Origin: Cephalopachus bancanus
Taxonomy: Eukaryota; Chordata; Mammalia; Primates; Tarsiidae
Direction of reading: 5' to 3'
DNA: 64,000 nucleotides
Assembly: GCA_027257055.1 (NCBI GenBank)
Contig: JAPVLO010000232.1
Span: forward strand, 3,596,001-3,660,000
In this document: piece by piece, positions 35,021 through 48,309 of the stretch
Position numbering within the stretch: position 1 is the first letter of the stretch
Layout of the letters: each line of letters starts with the position of its first letter
The notes under the pieces: generated by a model
Told to the model about the DNA's origin: nothing
The model's database searches: none
The model's input: only the letters and a program-made list of their open reading frames with translations
Position numbers and translations under genes: made by a program

Positions 35021-37080
35021 CCTTTGGGAGGTTGTAGGGGTTAAATTGGAGTCTTTGGGTGCAGGATCTGTAGGCCTCTATGACTTAGATGATTCTTATC
35101 ATGCTCAAGTTGGGAGCACTCCTTCTAGCATAGCACATACCATCGAGTTTTGCAGCTTCATAGCATCCATGCTTTGCAAAGCAGTCTGCCATCTGGTATC
35201 TCACCACTGGCCTTCTCACGGGGAGGGAATTATTATTAATCCCAGATTTACCCAGAGAAATGGGAAAGCAGAAATAATTTGACAGTTCACAAAGCTTGGT
35301 GGTGGGGGGATTAAGATTAGAAGTAGTCTCTTTCCATCAGGTAAGATTGCTTTCTGGTTTATGTAAGGATGATATTCTGAACTCATTTCCTGGGCTTGAT
35401 TTTGGTGTTCCTCAGAAGGTCACTATTTGCACCCTTCCCATTTCCTCCCATCCCCCCTCGTGATCAACAGCAACACCAGGCCTCTGTGAGGTAGCCAGAT
35501 ATGTTAAGAAGAGTGATTAGCAGCTGCAGAATAGATGGACTATAATCAGGTCACTTCAGAATCAAGTTTAGTTACTCAAACAATTCCTCTAGAGACCTTG
35601 CACATTCTTGCACTAGGAATATACACCTGAAATCTTAACTTTTGTTATCTCTGGGAATGGATTTATGGATAATTTTTCTGATATTCCACTATGATGAAAT
35701 GTTATTTTTGAAGTGAGGGGAAGGGCTTTTGAAAGAATGATACTGATAATTCAGAGGAAGAGGGCCTGAGTTTATTTGTTGATTTTAGCCACTGATTTGC
35801 CATACCTCAGAATTACATGTTCAAGGTCAATCCCTCCAGATTTCAGAACCCTGACTTGACAGAGAGGGGAGAGATGGAGGAAGTGACTGGTGCCAGGCTC
35901 TAGTCAGTATTCTTGTTTTTTTGCTGTGTTTCATTCTGCATTCCTGATGGTTTTTCTTAGTTCTTTTCATGATGCAGATGGAGAATTAGTCAGCACTCTT
36001 CAAATAGTAACTTCTTTTTACATCAAGACTGTTATTAATAAGTAGTAAAACTTATCTCTATCCCTTAAAAGTAGGTATTAGATAACCTTGAAGATTAAAT
36101 GGGATCTATGTCCTGTTAGAAATGAAAAATGCTAGCTCAGCCAAGCTTATCAAGAAAAATGTATATGTGAGATATAGGCAGGTAAAAACCAAGACCATTC
36201 TGATAGAATTGAGGGTAAATTTCTTTTAATTTTTCATATAATATCTAAGCTCTGAGGTCATTACTTTCCTGCCGTTTAAACATAGTGATGGGGAAATAAA
36301 CGCGCCATGGTTATTGCTTTTGTCTCTCTGTGGGAAAACGCAGAGCCTTGACATTAAGGACTCAGCAGATATGTAGTAGAACAGAACTTGTTTTCTACCT
36401 TGTGTGTGTCTTTGCTTCGTGACCAAGTAAGGCAACTGCTTGGCTGCAAGAGTGAGTTTTCCAGCCAAATGACTAATTCAAGGTTTCCTGGATGTTAAAT
36501 TTAGATTCCGATAGTCTTGTCTCACCTTATGTATTGAATACGTCTCACAACTTGATGATGTAGCCTTATACCTTAGATACTTCATGCCTTGTGCAACTGG
36601 GACTGTTTCTCAATGTTTGCTTCTTAGCCTCTGCCTTTTTTTCATGGTGGCACTTGAAGGTGGGATGCTGGGGATCTCTGCCATTGGGAGGCTGGTAGAA
36701 GATCTGGAGAGTAAGTAATGTTTTATTCATATCTGTGAGACGGCTGGTTTTACAGCCTGCCAGGTAATTGGATGTATGTTTAGAGAATAAATGCTATCTT
36801 CTTCCTGATACTTTTCTGCATTTTACATATAGAATAGATTTTATTGACACATTATTAAAGTCAGCATTAAAACATATTGTTCGGCTTGTAACTATACTTC
36901 CTTATGTTCTCGTGGTTAGGTTGATAAGGTTACCTTTGTGAGGCCATAGTTTTGTGTGAGATATGTTTTTGTTATGGGCTTCTAACGTCAGGATATTATA
37001 ATCCATAGCACTTATTTCTCACCACTTGTTATCTATAACCAGGCCTCTCTGTCCTGTTCTGCTGAAGCTGATACTTTCTT
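35021..37080. other. Mostly unique intron
   Basis: No genes. Around 36200-36500 composition is even, with no repeat signature; nothing more can be supported. Confidence 0.5.
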
Positions 37081-37086
37081 TCTTTC

Positions 37087-37373
37087 TTTTTTTTTTTTTT
37101 TGAGTTGGAGTCTTACTCTGTCGCCCAGACTGGAGTGCAATGGCCACTTCTGGCCACCGCAGCCTCTACCTGCTGGGCTCCAGCGATCCTTCCGCCTCAG
37201 CCTTCCGAGTAGCTGGAACTACAGGCGCACGCTACCACGCCCGGCTAATTTTTGATTTATTGTAGAGATGAGGTCTCGCCAAATTGCCTAGGCGGGTCTT
37301 GAACCTGCGGGCTCAGGCAATCACCTCAGCCTCCCAAAGCCGCGGGATTTCAGGCTGAGCCACTGAGCCTGGC
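37087..37373 (-). mobile_element. Lemur-type Alu
   Basis: Full dimer with a small internal deletion; TSD TGATACTTTC at both sides. Confidence 0.92.
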
Positions 37374-37394
37374 TTGAAGGTGATACTTTCATTC

Positions 37395-38060
37395 CTTCAT
37401 TCAACAAATGCTCCTTTGTTGCCTATCATATGCCTGATTGACTATCAGTGTCATGCAGATACTGGAATGCAGTGATCATGCAGAAACTCCCACTCTCAGA
37501 AGTTCATGCAGAAAGGGAGAGGCAAGGGTTGGAGAAGGAGACTAGTCAGGGGCTAATCTCCTAATCCCAGGAGTGGGGAAGTGCCCTGCATGAGCAGGTG
37601 TGGTGGCCGTGGAATGGAGTGGCCCTTTGGAGAGAGAGTTAAGAGGTGGAGTGAGGAGACAGGGTATGCTCGGGGCTGAGGGGAGGATGCATCAGGTGTA
37701 CTTGCCAGGGCCATGAGGGAGGACTGGGGAGGAATATGCTGAGGTCCAGTTAAGTCATACAGTTTTGTGGTCTACAGCTAAGGGGAGTAATCTGGCTGAT
37801 TGGTTACTTGAAGACCTAGTGGTGAGTGAGCTCACCTAGAGGGCGAATGAAGATTGAGAAAGCGTCCATGAGATTTAAGGAGCAGGCGAGGAAGAGGACC
37901 CTGAGAGGGAAGGCAGAGGAGCCAATGAGAGACAGTGTTTTGAGAAGGAATGAGTAGACAACAGAAACCAGTGCAGTAGCTGCTTGAGTAAAGACTGAAG
38001 AGGGTCTACTGGGTTGGACATAATGATGACTTGGGACAGTAGGATTGAGATGTTTTAAGA
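37395..38060. mobile_element. Possible L2-type LINE remnant
   Basis: Begins TCATTCAACAAATGCTCC and continues with GA/GG-rich sequence in the order seen in old LINE 3' regions. Low certainty. Confidence 0.35.
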
Positions 38061-38280
38061 GGGTACTGGGGTGAAAACCCTTTACAGTGAGAAAATGGCG
38101 TCAGTATGGACAATACAGACAGCACAGACAGAGGCAGTGTGGACGACTCCAGTGGTACTCTCCAGCCCTGGCTTCTACAACAGTGTAGAGTGCTAAGCCC
38201 TCTTGGGTCTCCCCTCTTAAATTGTTGCTTTTTTTCAAACACCCTTAAAAGAGACAGCCTCCAGAATCGTGTTCTTGGTT

Positions 38281-38445
38281 CTCTTATCGCTGAGCCTCCA
38301 TTTCCTTGTTTATAAAATGGGTAAAAATCATCCCTTCCTTATAGGGTCGTCCTGAAGATTAAACAGTATATTCTGATTGAAGCACTTGGTAGTGCCTGGC
38401 ATGTTGTGATCATTAGTAATGAGTGGCTGTTATTAGTGTGTTATT
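38281..38445 (-). mobile_element. MIR SINE
   Basis: TTTATAAAATGGGTAAAAAT, GATTAAACAGTATATTCTGA and GTAGTGCCTGGCATG follow the antisense MIR pattern. Confidence 0.8.
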
Positions 38446-39060
38446 GTTGTCTTTGTCATGGTCATTCTTGTCAGTTGTCAACATCTCTTTTCAGCCTTAT
38501 TTTCCTGGGGATCACCTCCATTGTGATAGCTTTAGCTGCCTGCCCCCTGTAGAAGAAAAACTTCTAATACTTTGCCTATTCCTTTCCTCATCAGCTCAGT
38601 TTGCCGTCAGAATTCGACTGTTTTCTCCTTTCCAGACACTGGGCTGCGTGTTGAGGGAGAGGTGTGATTACAAGGAAGCTTGAACAGGGTTTCTGTCTGT
38701 GGAGGTTCAGGCCTCGAGATGCTGGCCCAAGAGGCTGTGCCCGCTGCTGTGTTGTCACTTCTCTCAGCTCCAAGTAACAACTTTGGAGGAACCATGGAAT
38801 TACAGATGAAGGAGGGAATTGGCTTCTGCTCTGTGTAGCAGGCCTTTTGGTTACGAGTGACAGAACCCAAAGTCCAACCAGTTCAGTAAAAGAGGGGCTT
38901 TCATGAGAATGATGCCTGTGTCTTAGGGAATACAAGTGGGGTTTGCCACCCCCAGCTGCAGGAAGGATGGAGGGGCAGCTGACCTTGCAAGCACATGGGT
39001 TCTCTTACCCTTTGCCTTCTTTCTAGATGATAACGGTTTATGATATAGAAGTCAGTTCAC
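38446..39060. other. Intron, nothing recognised
   Basis: Two short minus-strand ORFs have no recognisable product. Confidence 0.45.
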
Positions 39061-39067
39061 TGTCACT

Positions 39068-39361
39068 TTTTTTTTTTTTGAGTTGGAGTCTCACTCTGTT
39101 GCCCAGACTGGAGTGCAGTGGCCGCTCCCGGCCACCGCAGCCTCGACCTGCTGGGCTCCGGCAATCCTTCCGCCTTAGCCTTCCAAGAAGCTGGAATTAC
39201 AGGCATGCGCTACCATGCCCAGCTAATTTATTTATTTATTTATTGTAGAGATGAGGTCTCGTCAAGTTGCTCAGGTGGGTCTCGAACCCGCGGGCTCAGG
39301 CAGTCCACTCACTTCAGCCTTCCAAAGCATGGGATTACAGGCTGAGCCACCGAGCCCGGCT
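39068..39361 (-). mobile_element. Lemur-type Alu
   Basis: Full dimer; TSD TCACTGTCACTTTT at both sides. Confidence 0.94.
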
Positions 39362-41094
39362 CACTGTCACTTTTAGTTTGCTGTTTTTAGTGGACATTCA
39401 CATACAGTCAATTTCTGATTAGGAAACTGTGAGTGAGAAGGCTGGATTTGGGGAAGTCCGTGATGTGCTCAATGTCCTGTGTCTGTTTAGCAGGGAGCTG
39501 ATGTTCAGATGTCGGCCTCTAATGCCAGTGCTTCTAATGGCATTTATGCCACATTGCTGTCCCAGGATTAATATTTCTTTCACTGACTGTGACACTGTCT
39601 TGGGTGCTATTACATATTATTTTGTGACTTTAGAAACTACCTGTAAGAGGGCTGTGTGTGTGTAATTTTTTTTCTGAAGGGTAGAAATTGCAGTTAATTG
39701 AAAATCAAATCTCTAAGTCTCTTAGGCTCTTACTAATCCAATTCAGTTTAAGGAATAATCAGGCATTGAATGATCATGCCTGCTCTTTTGTCTTTTGAAT
39801 GGGTGGTGGAAACCTTGATCCCACAGAATGTAAGCAACGGAGCTAACTGCAACACAGTGTTTTATTTCTTCTTTAATTTAATATTTTGGTGGGTGGAGCA
39901 TGGGGTGATTTCAGTGGGAGTTTGTGTGCTTAGGTCATCCTGAGTGTAGCAGAAGGCAAGCATTGCTTTTCTCCATCTTGTGTTGTGGGCAGTTGGAGCG
40001 TGATTACGAATATTAGCAGCATATTTCTGGGAGCTTTAAATTGGGCTAGCCCAGTGCAGATTTGCATCCTGTTTATGTGAACGACTCCAGCCTCTTTTAT
40101 TCTTTGATGCATCACGAGTGTCCTCTTCCATCCTCCTTTACTCTATGAGTGTGCATGCTGGTGAGGAACAGCCGCCTTTGAAAGTCCACAGTAGCCTTGG
40201 TTTTTTTCTATGTTAGCATTCACTTTCATTCCTCTCGAGTTCCATTCAGTGCCCAGCAGGATGCTTCTTGCCAGACCACTGAGGCAAGTGTGAGCTGCAC
40301 ATTTTGTCCTCTGTACCTGGCTGACCTGGTGTAGCCTGTGACTCTGTTGAGAATTCTCTTCTAGGTTGTCTTCTGAAATGTTCCCTGGCCTCCTTCCTTG
40401 CTTTCTAACCTCCTTTTGAAAGCTGCGATTTCCTCTGGAGTCTTAGCTCTAGTCCCCCTGGCTTCCCTGATCTGCCTGTTACCCTTGTGTGATCACAGCT
40501 TCTTGAATATTCATCACTTTTGAGCTCTCTACTGTCAGCCTCTCCAGAACTCCAAACTTCTGAGGTCAAAACACCTTAAACTTGTCACGGCAGGTCTACA
40601 CCCAGCATCTCTCCTCTCGGGTTTCCAACTTCACTTTAAGTCTTTCTATCTCTCTCAGTGTTGCTCAAGTCACAAACCCAGACAAAGGAACCCCAGCCCT
40701 ATCTTCCTTTTAATGTGGTGCTATTGCCTTATCTAGTTCTGTCCATTTTCTAATCTGGTCCTTCCAGCAGCTCTGTGAAGTTCCTAAAACAGGTATTCAT
40801 TCAGACTTTGATTTTAAAGTGGAGACACTTGGAGAAGTTGAGAAGTATTTTTCATAATTAAAAGTGTAGAAAGTGTGAATGCTGGGAAATAATGGAAATC
40901 CTTTGTTTCTTGCATGTTACTTATGAAAGAAGGAGAAACAAAACCCAGTGAATCAAAAGAGAAAAGTTAATGTCCTCATAGCAGTAAGAATGTAAAGGAA
41001 TCACATCCACTGTTCTGTGTGTTTCCTCCACTCTGCTAGAGAGGTGGTAAATACTCTTCCCACTCAGTCACAGCTGCTGTATTTTTTTCAACAG
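39362..41094. other. Mostly unique intron
   Basis: No genes seen. Confidence 0.5.
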
Positions 41095-42060
41095 GTATTT
41101 TAGGATGTAGTTCACATATCATGCAATTCTCCTGTGGGAAATATATAATTCAGCAGTTTTTAGTATATTCCTAGGGTTTTGCAGCCATCACCACGTTATT
41201 TATTCCAGAACATTATCTTCCCTAAGACAAATCCTATAGACTTTTCCAGGCAATTTATACCCACCCTGACATGAGTAACCACTAGTGTATTCCTGTGTCT
41301 ATAAATTTGCTTATTCTGGATGCTTCATGTAAATAGACTCACATGATAGGTGGTCTTCTGTGACTTTACTCAGCATCACTTCCAGGTTCATTCCTGTTGT
41401 CCATGTGCCAGCACTTCATTCCTTTCTATGGCCAAGTAATATTCTATCTTATGAATATACCACAATTTGTTTGTCCATTCATCAGTTGATGGACATTTGG
41501 ATTGTTTCTACCTTTGGGTTGTTATGAATAGTGCTGCTATGAACCTTCATGTATACATTTTGTGTGTACGTATTTCCCTTAGGTGTATAGGTAGGAATGG
41601 AATCACTGGCTCCATACGGCAACTTCGTGCTTAATGTCTTGAGGAACTGCCAAACTGTTTTCCAAATGGCTGTACCATTTGGTACAGCACTGTAGGAGAG
41701 CTCCAGCTTCTTTCCATCCTTGCTAATGCTTTTTATTGTTGATCCTTTTGATTATAGCTGTCCTGGTAGGTCGAAATTCTGGCTCATTGTGATTTGGACT
41801 TGCATTTCTCTGATGGCAAATGATGTTTGCATCTTTTTGTTTGCTTTTTGCTATTCATATATATTATTTGGAGCAGTGTATATTCAAATCCTTTGTCCAT
41901 TTTAAAATTCAGTTGTCTGTTTATTATGCATGTAAGAGTTCTTTATATATTGATATAAGTCTTTTATCAGATCTGTGGTTTGAAAATATTTTCTCCCTTT
42001 TTGTGGGTTGACTTTTCACTTTCTTGATATCATTTGAAACACAAAAGGTCTTAATTTTGA
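41095..42060 (-). mobile_element. Antisense L1M 3' fragment
   Basis: GCAGCCATCACCACGTTATT, GTTGTTATGAATAGTGCTGC and TTGAGGAACTGCCAAACTG give L1M antisense order. Confidence 0.8.
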
Positions 42061-42238
42061 CGTCATAGTTGCGGACTTCATTAATTTGGTATGATTCTGC
42101 TTTGGTAAGGCAGAGGAGAACATCCCTCTCTTTGAAATTGGTGGAGATCTCAAAGTAGGTAGAGATATAAGTACAGTCTCTATACTTCTGGCCTGCTTCT
42201 CCCTAACTGCTGTTATACCTTTTTTTCTTCCCTGTGGA

Positions 42239-43102
42239 GCCTGTCTTGAGGCTATGATGGCCACACTCTGGGGACGGGCCTGTCTTGAGGCTGTCATGGC
42301 CACTCTGTAAGAATAGGCATGTCTTAAGGCTATGATGGCCACACTGTGGGGACTGGTCTGTCTTGAGGCTATGATGGCCACACTGTAGGAACAGGCTTAT
42401 CTTGAGGCTATGATGGCCACACTGTAGGAATAGGCCTGCTTTGAGGCTATGATAGCTGTACCGTAGGAACAGGCCTGTCTTGGGGCTATCATGGCCACAC
42501 TGTAAGAACAGGTGTGTCTTGAGGCAATGATGGCCACACTGTGGGACCAGACCTGTCTTGGGGCTATGATGGCTACAGTGTAGGAACCGGCCTGTCTTGG
42601 GATTATGATGGTCATGTTGTAGGAACAGGCCTGTCTTGAGGCTGTGATGGCCATACTGTAGGAACAGTCCTTGGAACTGTGATGGTCACACACTGTAGGA
42701 ACAGGCCTGTCTTGGGAATACAATGACCACACTGTAGGAATAGTCCTGTCTTGGGGCTATGATGTTCACACTGTGGGAACAGACCTGCCTTGAGGCTATG
42801 ATGGCCATACTGTGCAAACAGGCCTGCCTTGAAGCTATTATGGCCATACTGTGGGAACAGGCCTGCCTTGGGGTATGATGGTCACACTGTGGGAATAGGC
42901 CTATCTTGAGGCTATGATGGCTACACTGTAGGAACAGCCTGTCTTGGGACTGTGATGGCTACACTGTAGGAACAGACCTACCTTGGAGCTTTGATGGTCA
43001 CACTGCTGGAACAGGCCTGTCTTGGGGCTATGATGGCCGCAGTGTAGGGACAGGCCTGTCTTGAGACTATGATGGCCACACTGTATGAACAAGTGTGTCT
43101 TG
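42239..43102. repeat. 39-bp minisatellite, about 22 copies
   Basis: The unit contains CTGTCTTGAGGCTATGATGG then CCACACTGTAGGAACAGG, with diverged copies and occasional 1-3 base indels. Because 39 is a multiple of three, minus-strand frames show a 13-residue periodic peptide (YSVAIIASRQACS-like). It breaks into several ORFs and is not judged coding. Confidence 0.95.
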
Positions 43103-43261
43103 GCCTTGAACCTACAGATTTGGCAGAAACTTGGACCGTGTCAACATTTATCAAGGAATTCCCATTTCCATGGTGTTAATACATACTGTGAGTCTCCTCT
43201 TATACCTTACTCCTCCACTGAGTTTCTTTTATACCTGGTGTGTGGTCCTGGTTGCTGAGCA

Positions 43262-43635
43262 GCACTTGTCCATGACTGACAGACAAGGTGTGCAGTCATG
43301 GAGCATATTGGCCCTGGAGATAACCAGATAACAGTACCTCTAACACAGGTGTCTTGACTAACAGACAAGGTGTGCAGTCATGGAGTTCATTGGCCCTGGA
43401 GGAACCAGATAGCGGCACCCCTAACATAAAGGCTTAGAGTGACAGACAAGGTGTGCAGTCATGGAACGCTTTGTCCCAGGAGGTAACTGATAACAGCACC
43501 TCTAACACAGGAGCTTTAACTGACAGACAAGGTGTGCAGTCATGGAGCTCACTGGCCTTGGAGGTAACCAGGTAGCAGCACCCCTAACACGAGGGCCTTG
43601 ACTGGACAGACAAGGTACGCAGTCACGGAGCTCAG
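43262..43635. repeat. About 82-bp minisatellite, 4.5 copies
   Basis: ACAGACAAGG recurs at 43279, 43361, 43442, 43523 and 43606 (spacing 82, 81, 81, 83). Each is followed by a GTGTGCAGTCATGGAG-like sequence and, later, CACCTCTAACACA. Confidence 0.93.
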
Positions 43636-43639
43636 TGAC

Positions 43640-45505
43640 CCATTCTCTTCCATTAAAACTTTGTTGCTAGAACTTCATGCCATTGGGCCATTGGGCATCA
43701 GTGTGCCTCAGGCTTCTGAATATCATAGCTCAGTATGATTTCAAAAAATAATGCTGGGCTATTAACTTATAGTTAAGTTATAATTTTGTCCAGTAAGGAT
43801 ATTTGGCAACATAGCAACCATTATGACAGAAAATAATGGAGGTTTTTCTACCAAGTAATACAAAAAATGTGAAATCAAATAAATTCACCTTGTAGAAAGT
43901 CAACATACTGTTTTCATTCTTCTCATTTTGTTACCCGCCATTGAAAAATATATTTTGTTGACAAATTCATATTTAAGAACCACAGTCTTACATACTTGGT
44001 ATTAATATTTATTGGAAAAGTAGACCTTTCACTTAATCAGGTTTTCACTGATTAAATTACTGATTTGTATGATGCCAGACACCAGTTTTATACCAATTAT
44101 TTTCTTACACTGAATTAACCATTTAAACTGTTATGTTTAGACACATCTTTTCATAGTTTGTACCTCGCTCTGCTGATGTTTGAGTAGTTCTCCAATAGCA
44201 CAGTTGAGAAAGAATGATTATCTAGGCATATGTGAGTATAAATATGAATTGACCTTTAAAAGACTAAAAGGAACTATCAGTCAAAAGGTAGAATGGCTTC
44301 TACTTAAAAATACAATGTGTAGTTTCTGGATTATGTGTATTCTAGACTGCGAGTACCACATAAATTCTATTGATTCTGTCTCATCTAAATTGCAATGTCA
44401 AATAGATATTAGGGTTTTATCACGAAGTAGTTATGAGCTGTCACATTGGCCCATTAATTACAATAATTGGACAGTAAAGAAGCCATAGGAATAGATAATA
44501 TGCTGTACATTTTGATGAGATTATGGTTATAATGTCTTATTTATGGTAATAAAATTTTATTACTTGACACTGCTGACAAGCTCTTTTGCTTTCTTTCCCC
44601 ACTTTCCAAGTTGGCTTATCAGTCTATGCAGGAACTGTGTGAACTGAGAGCCATATAATATACAGCGCAGCTCGCACGCCAAGATATTCTGTATTGGCTC
44701 ATGTTATACACATTCAACTCACTCAGCAAACACTTCCTGACCGTTGTTCTAAGTGCCCCTAAGTGTGGAGAGATGTATAAGGTGTGCCTGCCCTGAAAGA
44801 TTCATCGTGGAGAAGAAAGGTGAAATGTCCATGTATAAATAAATGTGACCCAAATGCATTGAGCCACATATGTGAGCCACAAGTGAAGAATTCCTTAAAG
44901 CAGGACCAAGCACTACACACAATTAGGAGGGGAGAGGAGAATTCCAGGCCTGGTTGGCCAGGGAAGCTGTGTGGCTCAGCAGGAGAGGAATTACTTTGCA
45001 CATATGACATAAAACCAGAGCTGTATTAAGCTAACTCTTAATATACACCCACATTCTAGAACTGGAGTGAGAGGTAGGTAGCTAAATGCACTACCATGGA
45101 GATCAACTTTTGTTTTAGGCCCAGTGGACTTGCAACCTCATTTTTGTCCTTGAGTATATAAAATTGATGTAATAATATGTGTCCAGCATATCTCACTATG
45201 ATAAATGAGTTATGTGGATACCTATGCTGCTCCCTGTGGTGAAAGTCAGATTGCTTGGCAGGTGTGTGTGTGTTTTTTTTTCCAGGCAACTGAGGCTATC
45301 CATTTGAATGGTAGGAAGCAGAGCTTTCCATGACGAAAAGGATTATTATCCCTGACCAAAGGGCCCAATGTATTGCTAGGGAATAGCATATTCTGTGTAA
45401 CATCTGAACCGTTATCTGAAAAACTTTGCCTGAATTCCTTGGAGAAGCTGCCCATATGAATACAGAGTAATAGTCGTGTAATCACTGAAATATGTTAAAA
45501 AGGAA
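43640..45505. other. Mostly unique intron
   Basis: No genes. About 44700-45030 may be an L2-type remnant (CACTCAGCAAACACTTCCTG). Confidence 0.45.
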
Positions 45506-45507
45506 AC

Positions 45508-45692
45508 GAATGTTTATTGAGCTGTGGTCGCTGGTTTAGAGACTTTGCAATTGATTTTAAATTCTTACATCATTTCCATTTTACAACAGAGGAAACTGAG
45601 GCTTAGATAAGTTTTAAAAAGTTGCTTAGACCACACAATTGTCTAAGTTCAGATCTGCTAGAAATCTAGTATTTGTGCTGCTTACATTGTGT
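45508..45692 (+). mobile_element. MIR SINE close to an exon
   Basis: AATGTTTATTGAGCTGTGG, TCATTTCCATTTTACAACAG and GGAAACTGAGGCTTAGATA are MIR core. It ends about 120 bp before the exon at 45813. Confidence 0.85.
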
Positions 45693-45812
45693 AGTATGCT
45701 ACTTTGCCGTAGTTTGATGTTCTCTTGGCAGGCCAGTGAAAATCATTTATCTGTATGTATGTGTGTGTAAATGTTAATGTTAATTTATTTATTTACTTGT
45801 TTATGTCACTAG

Positions 45813-45987
45813 ATTACTTCTGGAACTGCTGGAGTTGCTGTTTGACAAGTTCAATGCTGTAGCCACTGCACACTCTGTGGTTCTGGGGTATCTACAGGAC
45901 ACTGTTGTGACCCCACTGACTCAGCAGGAAGATATCAAATTGTATGATATGGCAGATGTGTGGGTGAAGATCCAAGATGTTCTGCAG
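45813..45987 (+). CDS. EXOC4: EXOC4 (SEC8) internal coding exon, downstream of the two
   Basis: This 175-bp exon continues SEC8 in the phase left by the exon ending at 27457. Its first base completes the split Arg codon. It then encodes 58 codons that begin [16 protein letters not shown] and end [12 protein letters not shown]. The acceptor is TTATGTCACTAG ending at 45812 and the donor is CAG|GTGAGG at 45988. The exon ends on a codon boundary. Open reading continues about 57 bp past the donor into the intron, so a longer ORF here is partly intronic. The sequence is leucine-rich and helical, as expected for an exocyst rod bundle. Neither exon length is a multiple of three, so skipping either one alone would shift the frame. 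I did not find the next EXOC4 exon before the end of the window. Confidence 0.95.
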
Positions 45988-46969
45988 GTGAGGGCCTTTT
46001 ACAAAGGTGTTGTCTTGATTCAGAGTAACGATTTAGAGCAACAGTAACAAAAATTAGCCTCCTTAAATATTACCTTAAGGGCCATTAACAGGGTGAGAAA
46101 TAAGTGATTCCATTTAAAAGTGATACTGTTGATGGCATTACTATCATCTTTAAAAAACCTTTTAACAAACTTGTTTCTGGCAGACTTTAAAAACAGGAGC
46201 AGATTCTCAATATATATGATGTCTGGCTTTCTGTTGTAATGTACTTTACATCATTGGTAGTAAATATTAAAGTGTTCTTAAGCATTATCCTATAAACATA
46301 CATGTAGATTAATTTTGTTGACTACTTCCTTGTAGTTAACTTACTGGTTGAATGAGAGACGAAGAGCTTATTTTGAGAGATGAGAATAAATCTGTAAGGT
46401 ATAAATGTATCACTTTGATAGATTTGTTGAAGATTAGAAGAATGATATTACTGTTTGATATGATACTGCTGAGATGATATTTATAAATTGTATTATATTT
46501 TTTCTCTATGTGCCAGCAAAATATATTTGACTTGGCAGACGAAAATTAGAAACACAATTAAGAGTTAGCTGAAGCAAGTTTGACATAGTGACATAAAAGT
46601 GACTTAGATAGTACCTGCTAATATGAAAAAAATTAAGTATATGTAGGGAATTGAGAAATGTACCTATGTAGAAATGAAATTGCTTGTATGGGAAATAGGA
46701 GTCTTTGCAGGGAAATATAAATCATGAATGTAAATTAAAGTCATTTTTGAGACTATAGACATGATACCAGATTGGTTGATGGATTCTTGGGTATTCATTC
46801 ATTAGACATCTTTTGGTACAGTGTATATGCTTTACTGATGGTTCAGCAGAAATAATGTGGGTTGCAACTACATTCCCTGAGTTCTTTTTACTGCCTTGTC
46901 AACTACCGTGTGTCATAGTAGGTGCTTGATGAATATTTGTGTATTGAATAATATTTCTTTATGGGTTGG
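45988..46969. other. EXOC4 intron after the second exon
   Basis: No further exon or repeat recognised. Confidence 0.5.
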
Positions 46970-47092
46970 AGGCTGGTTATTTAACATTTTGTATCTTGGT
47001 TTGCTAATCCATCTTATGGAAATAATGTGTGCTTTTCATGTCATATGTTTGTTTTAAGGATGAAATAAGATAATAGATTTTAAGCTGTTTCA
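46970..47092 (-). mobile_element. MIR-like fragment
   Basis: TTTAAGGATGAAATAAGATA with the preceding CTTATGGAAATAATG resembles antisense MIR. Confidence 0.5.
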
Positions 47093-47094
47093 AA

Positions 47095-48300
47095 AATAAT
47101 TAGAATTAGGGACTTCTGCTTCTGGTCCTGATGAAGTGACCTTTTGCTGTGAGCAGCTATAAAGCTGGGTAGACTCAGGCAGTCTGAAAGTCAGAAGAGG
47201 GAAGAGAATGCATGTGGTGAGTGCCACATTCACCTCTGCGTACTCCTTGGGGACAGTGTCTAAACTATCAGCCCTTGGGTCGGATATGAAACTGTACCTA
47301 CTGTAGGGCTTAGCAGAAATCAGCTAGAGTGGCACTGTGAGCTGAATGGAGGTTTCAGCACTGTACAATGTTCAGAAATGTTAGAGTCTGGACCAGCCAG
47401 TGTGGAGAGAGCTTGCTGAACATCCTGTGCTTTCAGCCGTGACCTCTGCATAAGGTTGTACCTTAGGAGTGGGTGGTTCTAGGAGTTGAGGAATGAATCC
47501 TACAGATCTTATATAACAAAGCATAAACCAAGATTCTGTGGCATTGGGTGATCCGCCTGCAAATTAACTGCCATACAGAACAAAACTCTTTAAGACATGA
47601 CAATGCAATCCACATTCTCAATAACAAAGTATGCACAGTATCTATCATATAGTTGTTATATGTGATAAAGCAGGAAAATGTGACTCATAATCAGGATTAA
47701 AAACTTGATAGAAATTAATATCTAAAATGAAAAATTTACCAGATGAATTTAGCAGGAGGTTACATGTAGAAGAAAGGATCAGTGAAGTTGAAGATTGATC
47801 CATCTCAACCATCCAAATCAAAGCACAAAGAGAACATAGACCTCTCTATGAAACATGAAAAAAGCCATAATATCCTCTAGAACAATATTGTACAGTCCTA
47901 ACAATTGTGGTGGTTGCAGGTGCAGAAGGAGAGGGGATAGAGAGATTGGAGCAGAAAAATATCAGAAGAGATAATGACCGAAAATTTCTAAATTATCGAA
48001 AAATATAAACCCATAGATGCAGAAAGGTCAACTAATCCCAAGCAGGAAAATCAACACCTAGGCACATCATTATGAAAACGAAAGGAGAAAAAACAATCTT
48101 TAAAATAGCCAGAGGAAAAAAAGACACATTACCTATAGGCAAACTGTTATAAAAGTTATCAGTGACTTATCAGAAACAATGCAAGCCAGAAATCAGTATG
48201 AAAGTGCTGGGAAAAAAAAAAAGACAGAGACCATATTGGATTAAAAAAACACAATAAAAAAACAAGACCCAGTCATGCTGTTTATAAGAGGTACATTTTC
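47095..48300 (+). mobile_element. HAL1/L1 ORF1-like remnant, sense
   Basis: The order TTTCTAAATTATCGAAAAAT, CACCTAGGCACATCATTATG, TAGCCAGAGGAAAAAAAGAC, AATGCAAGCCAGAAATCAGT follows the ORF1 part of old L1/HAL1. Frames are broken. Confidence 0.7.
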
Positions 48301-48309
48301 TTACTTTTT

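Larger units (their letters stand above)
27458..45812 (+). other. EXOC4: EXOC4 intron between the two visible exons (18,355 bp)
   Basis: This is a GT-AG intron, phase 2 at its 5' end. It holds MIR, MER5-like, Alu and L1 fragments and two minisatellites (listed separately). The flanking intron pieces, 1-27213 and 45988-64000, run off both ends of the window, as expected for EXOC4, whose introns are known to be very long. Confidence 0.9.

Noticed and set aside
45988..46047. Extension of the EXOC4 exon to the ORF end at 46047
   Set aside because: A good GTGAGG donor at 45988 follows a codon boundary, and the downstream residues do not look like SEC8.
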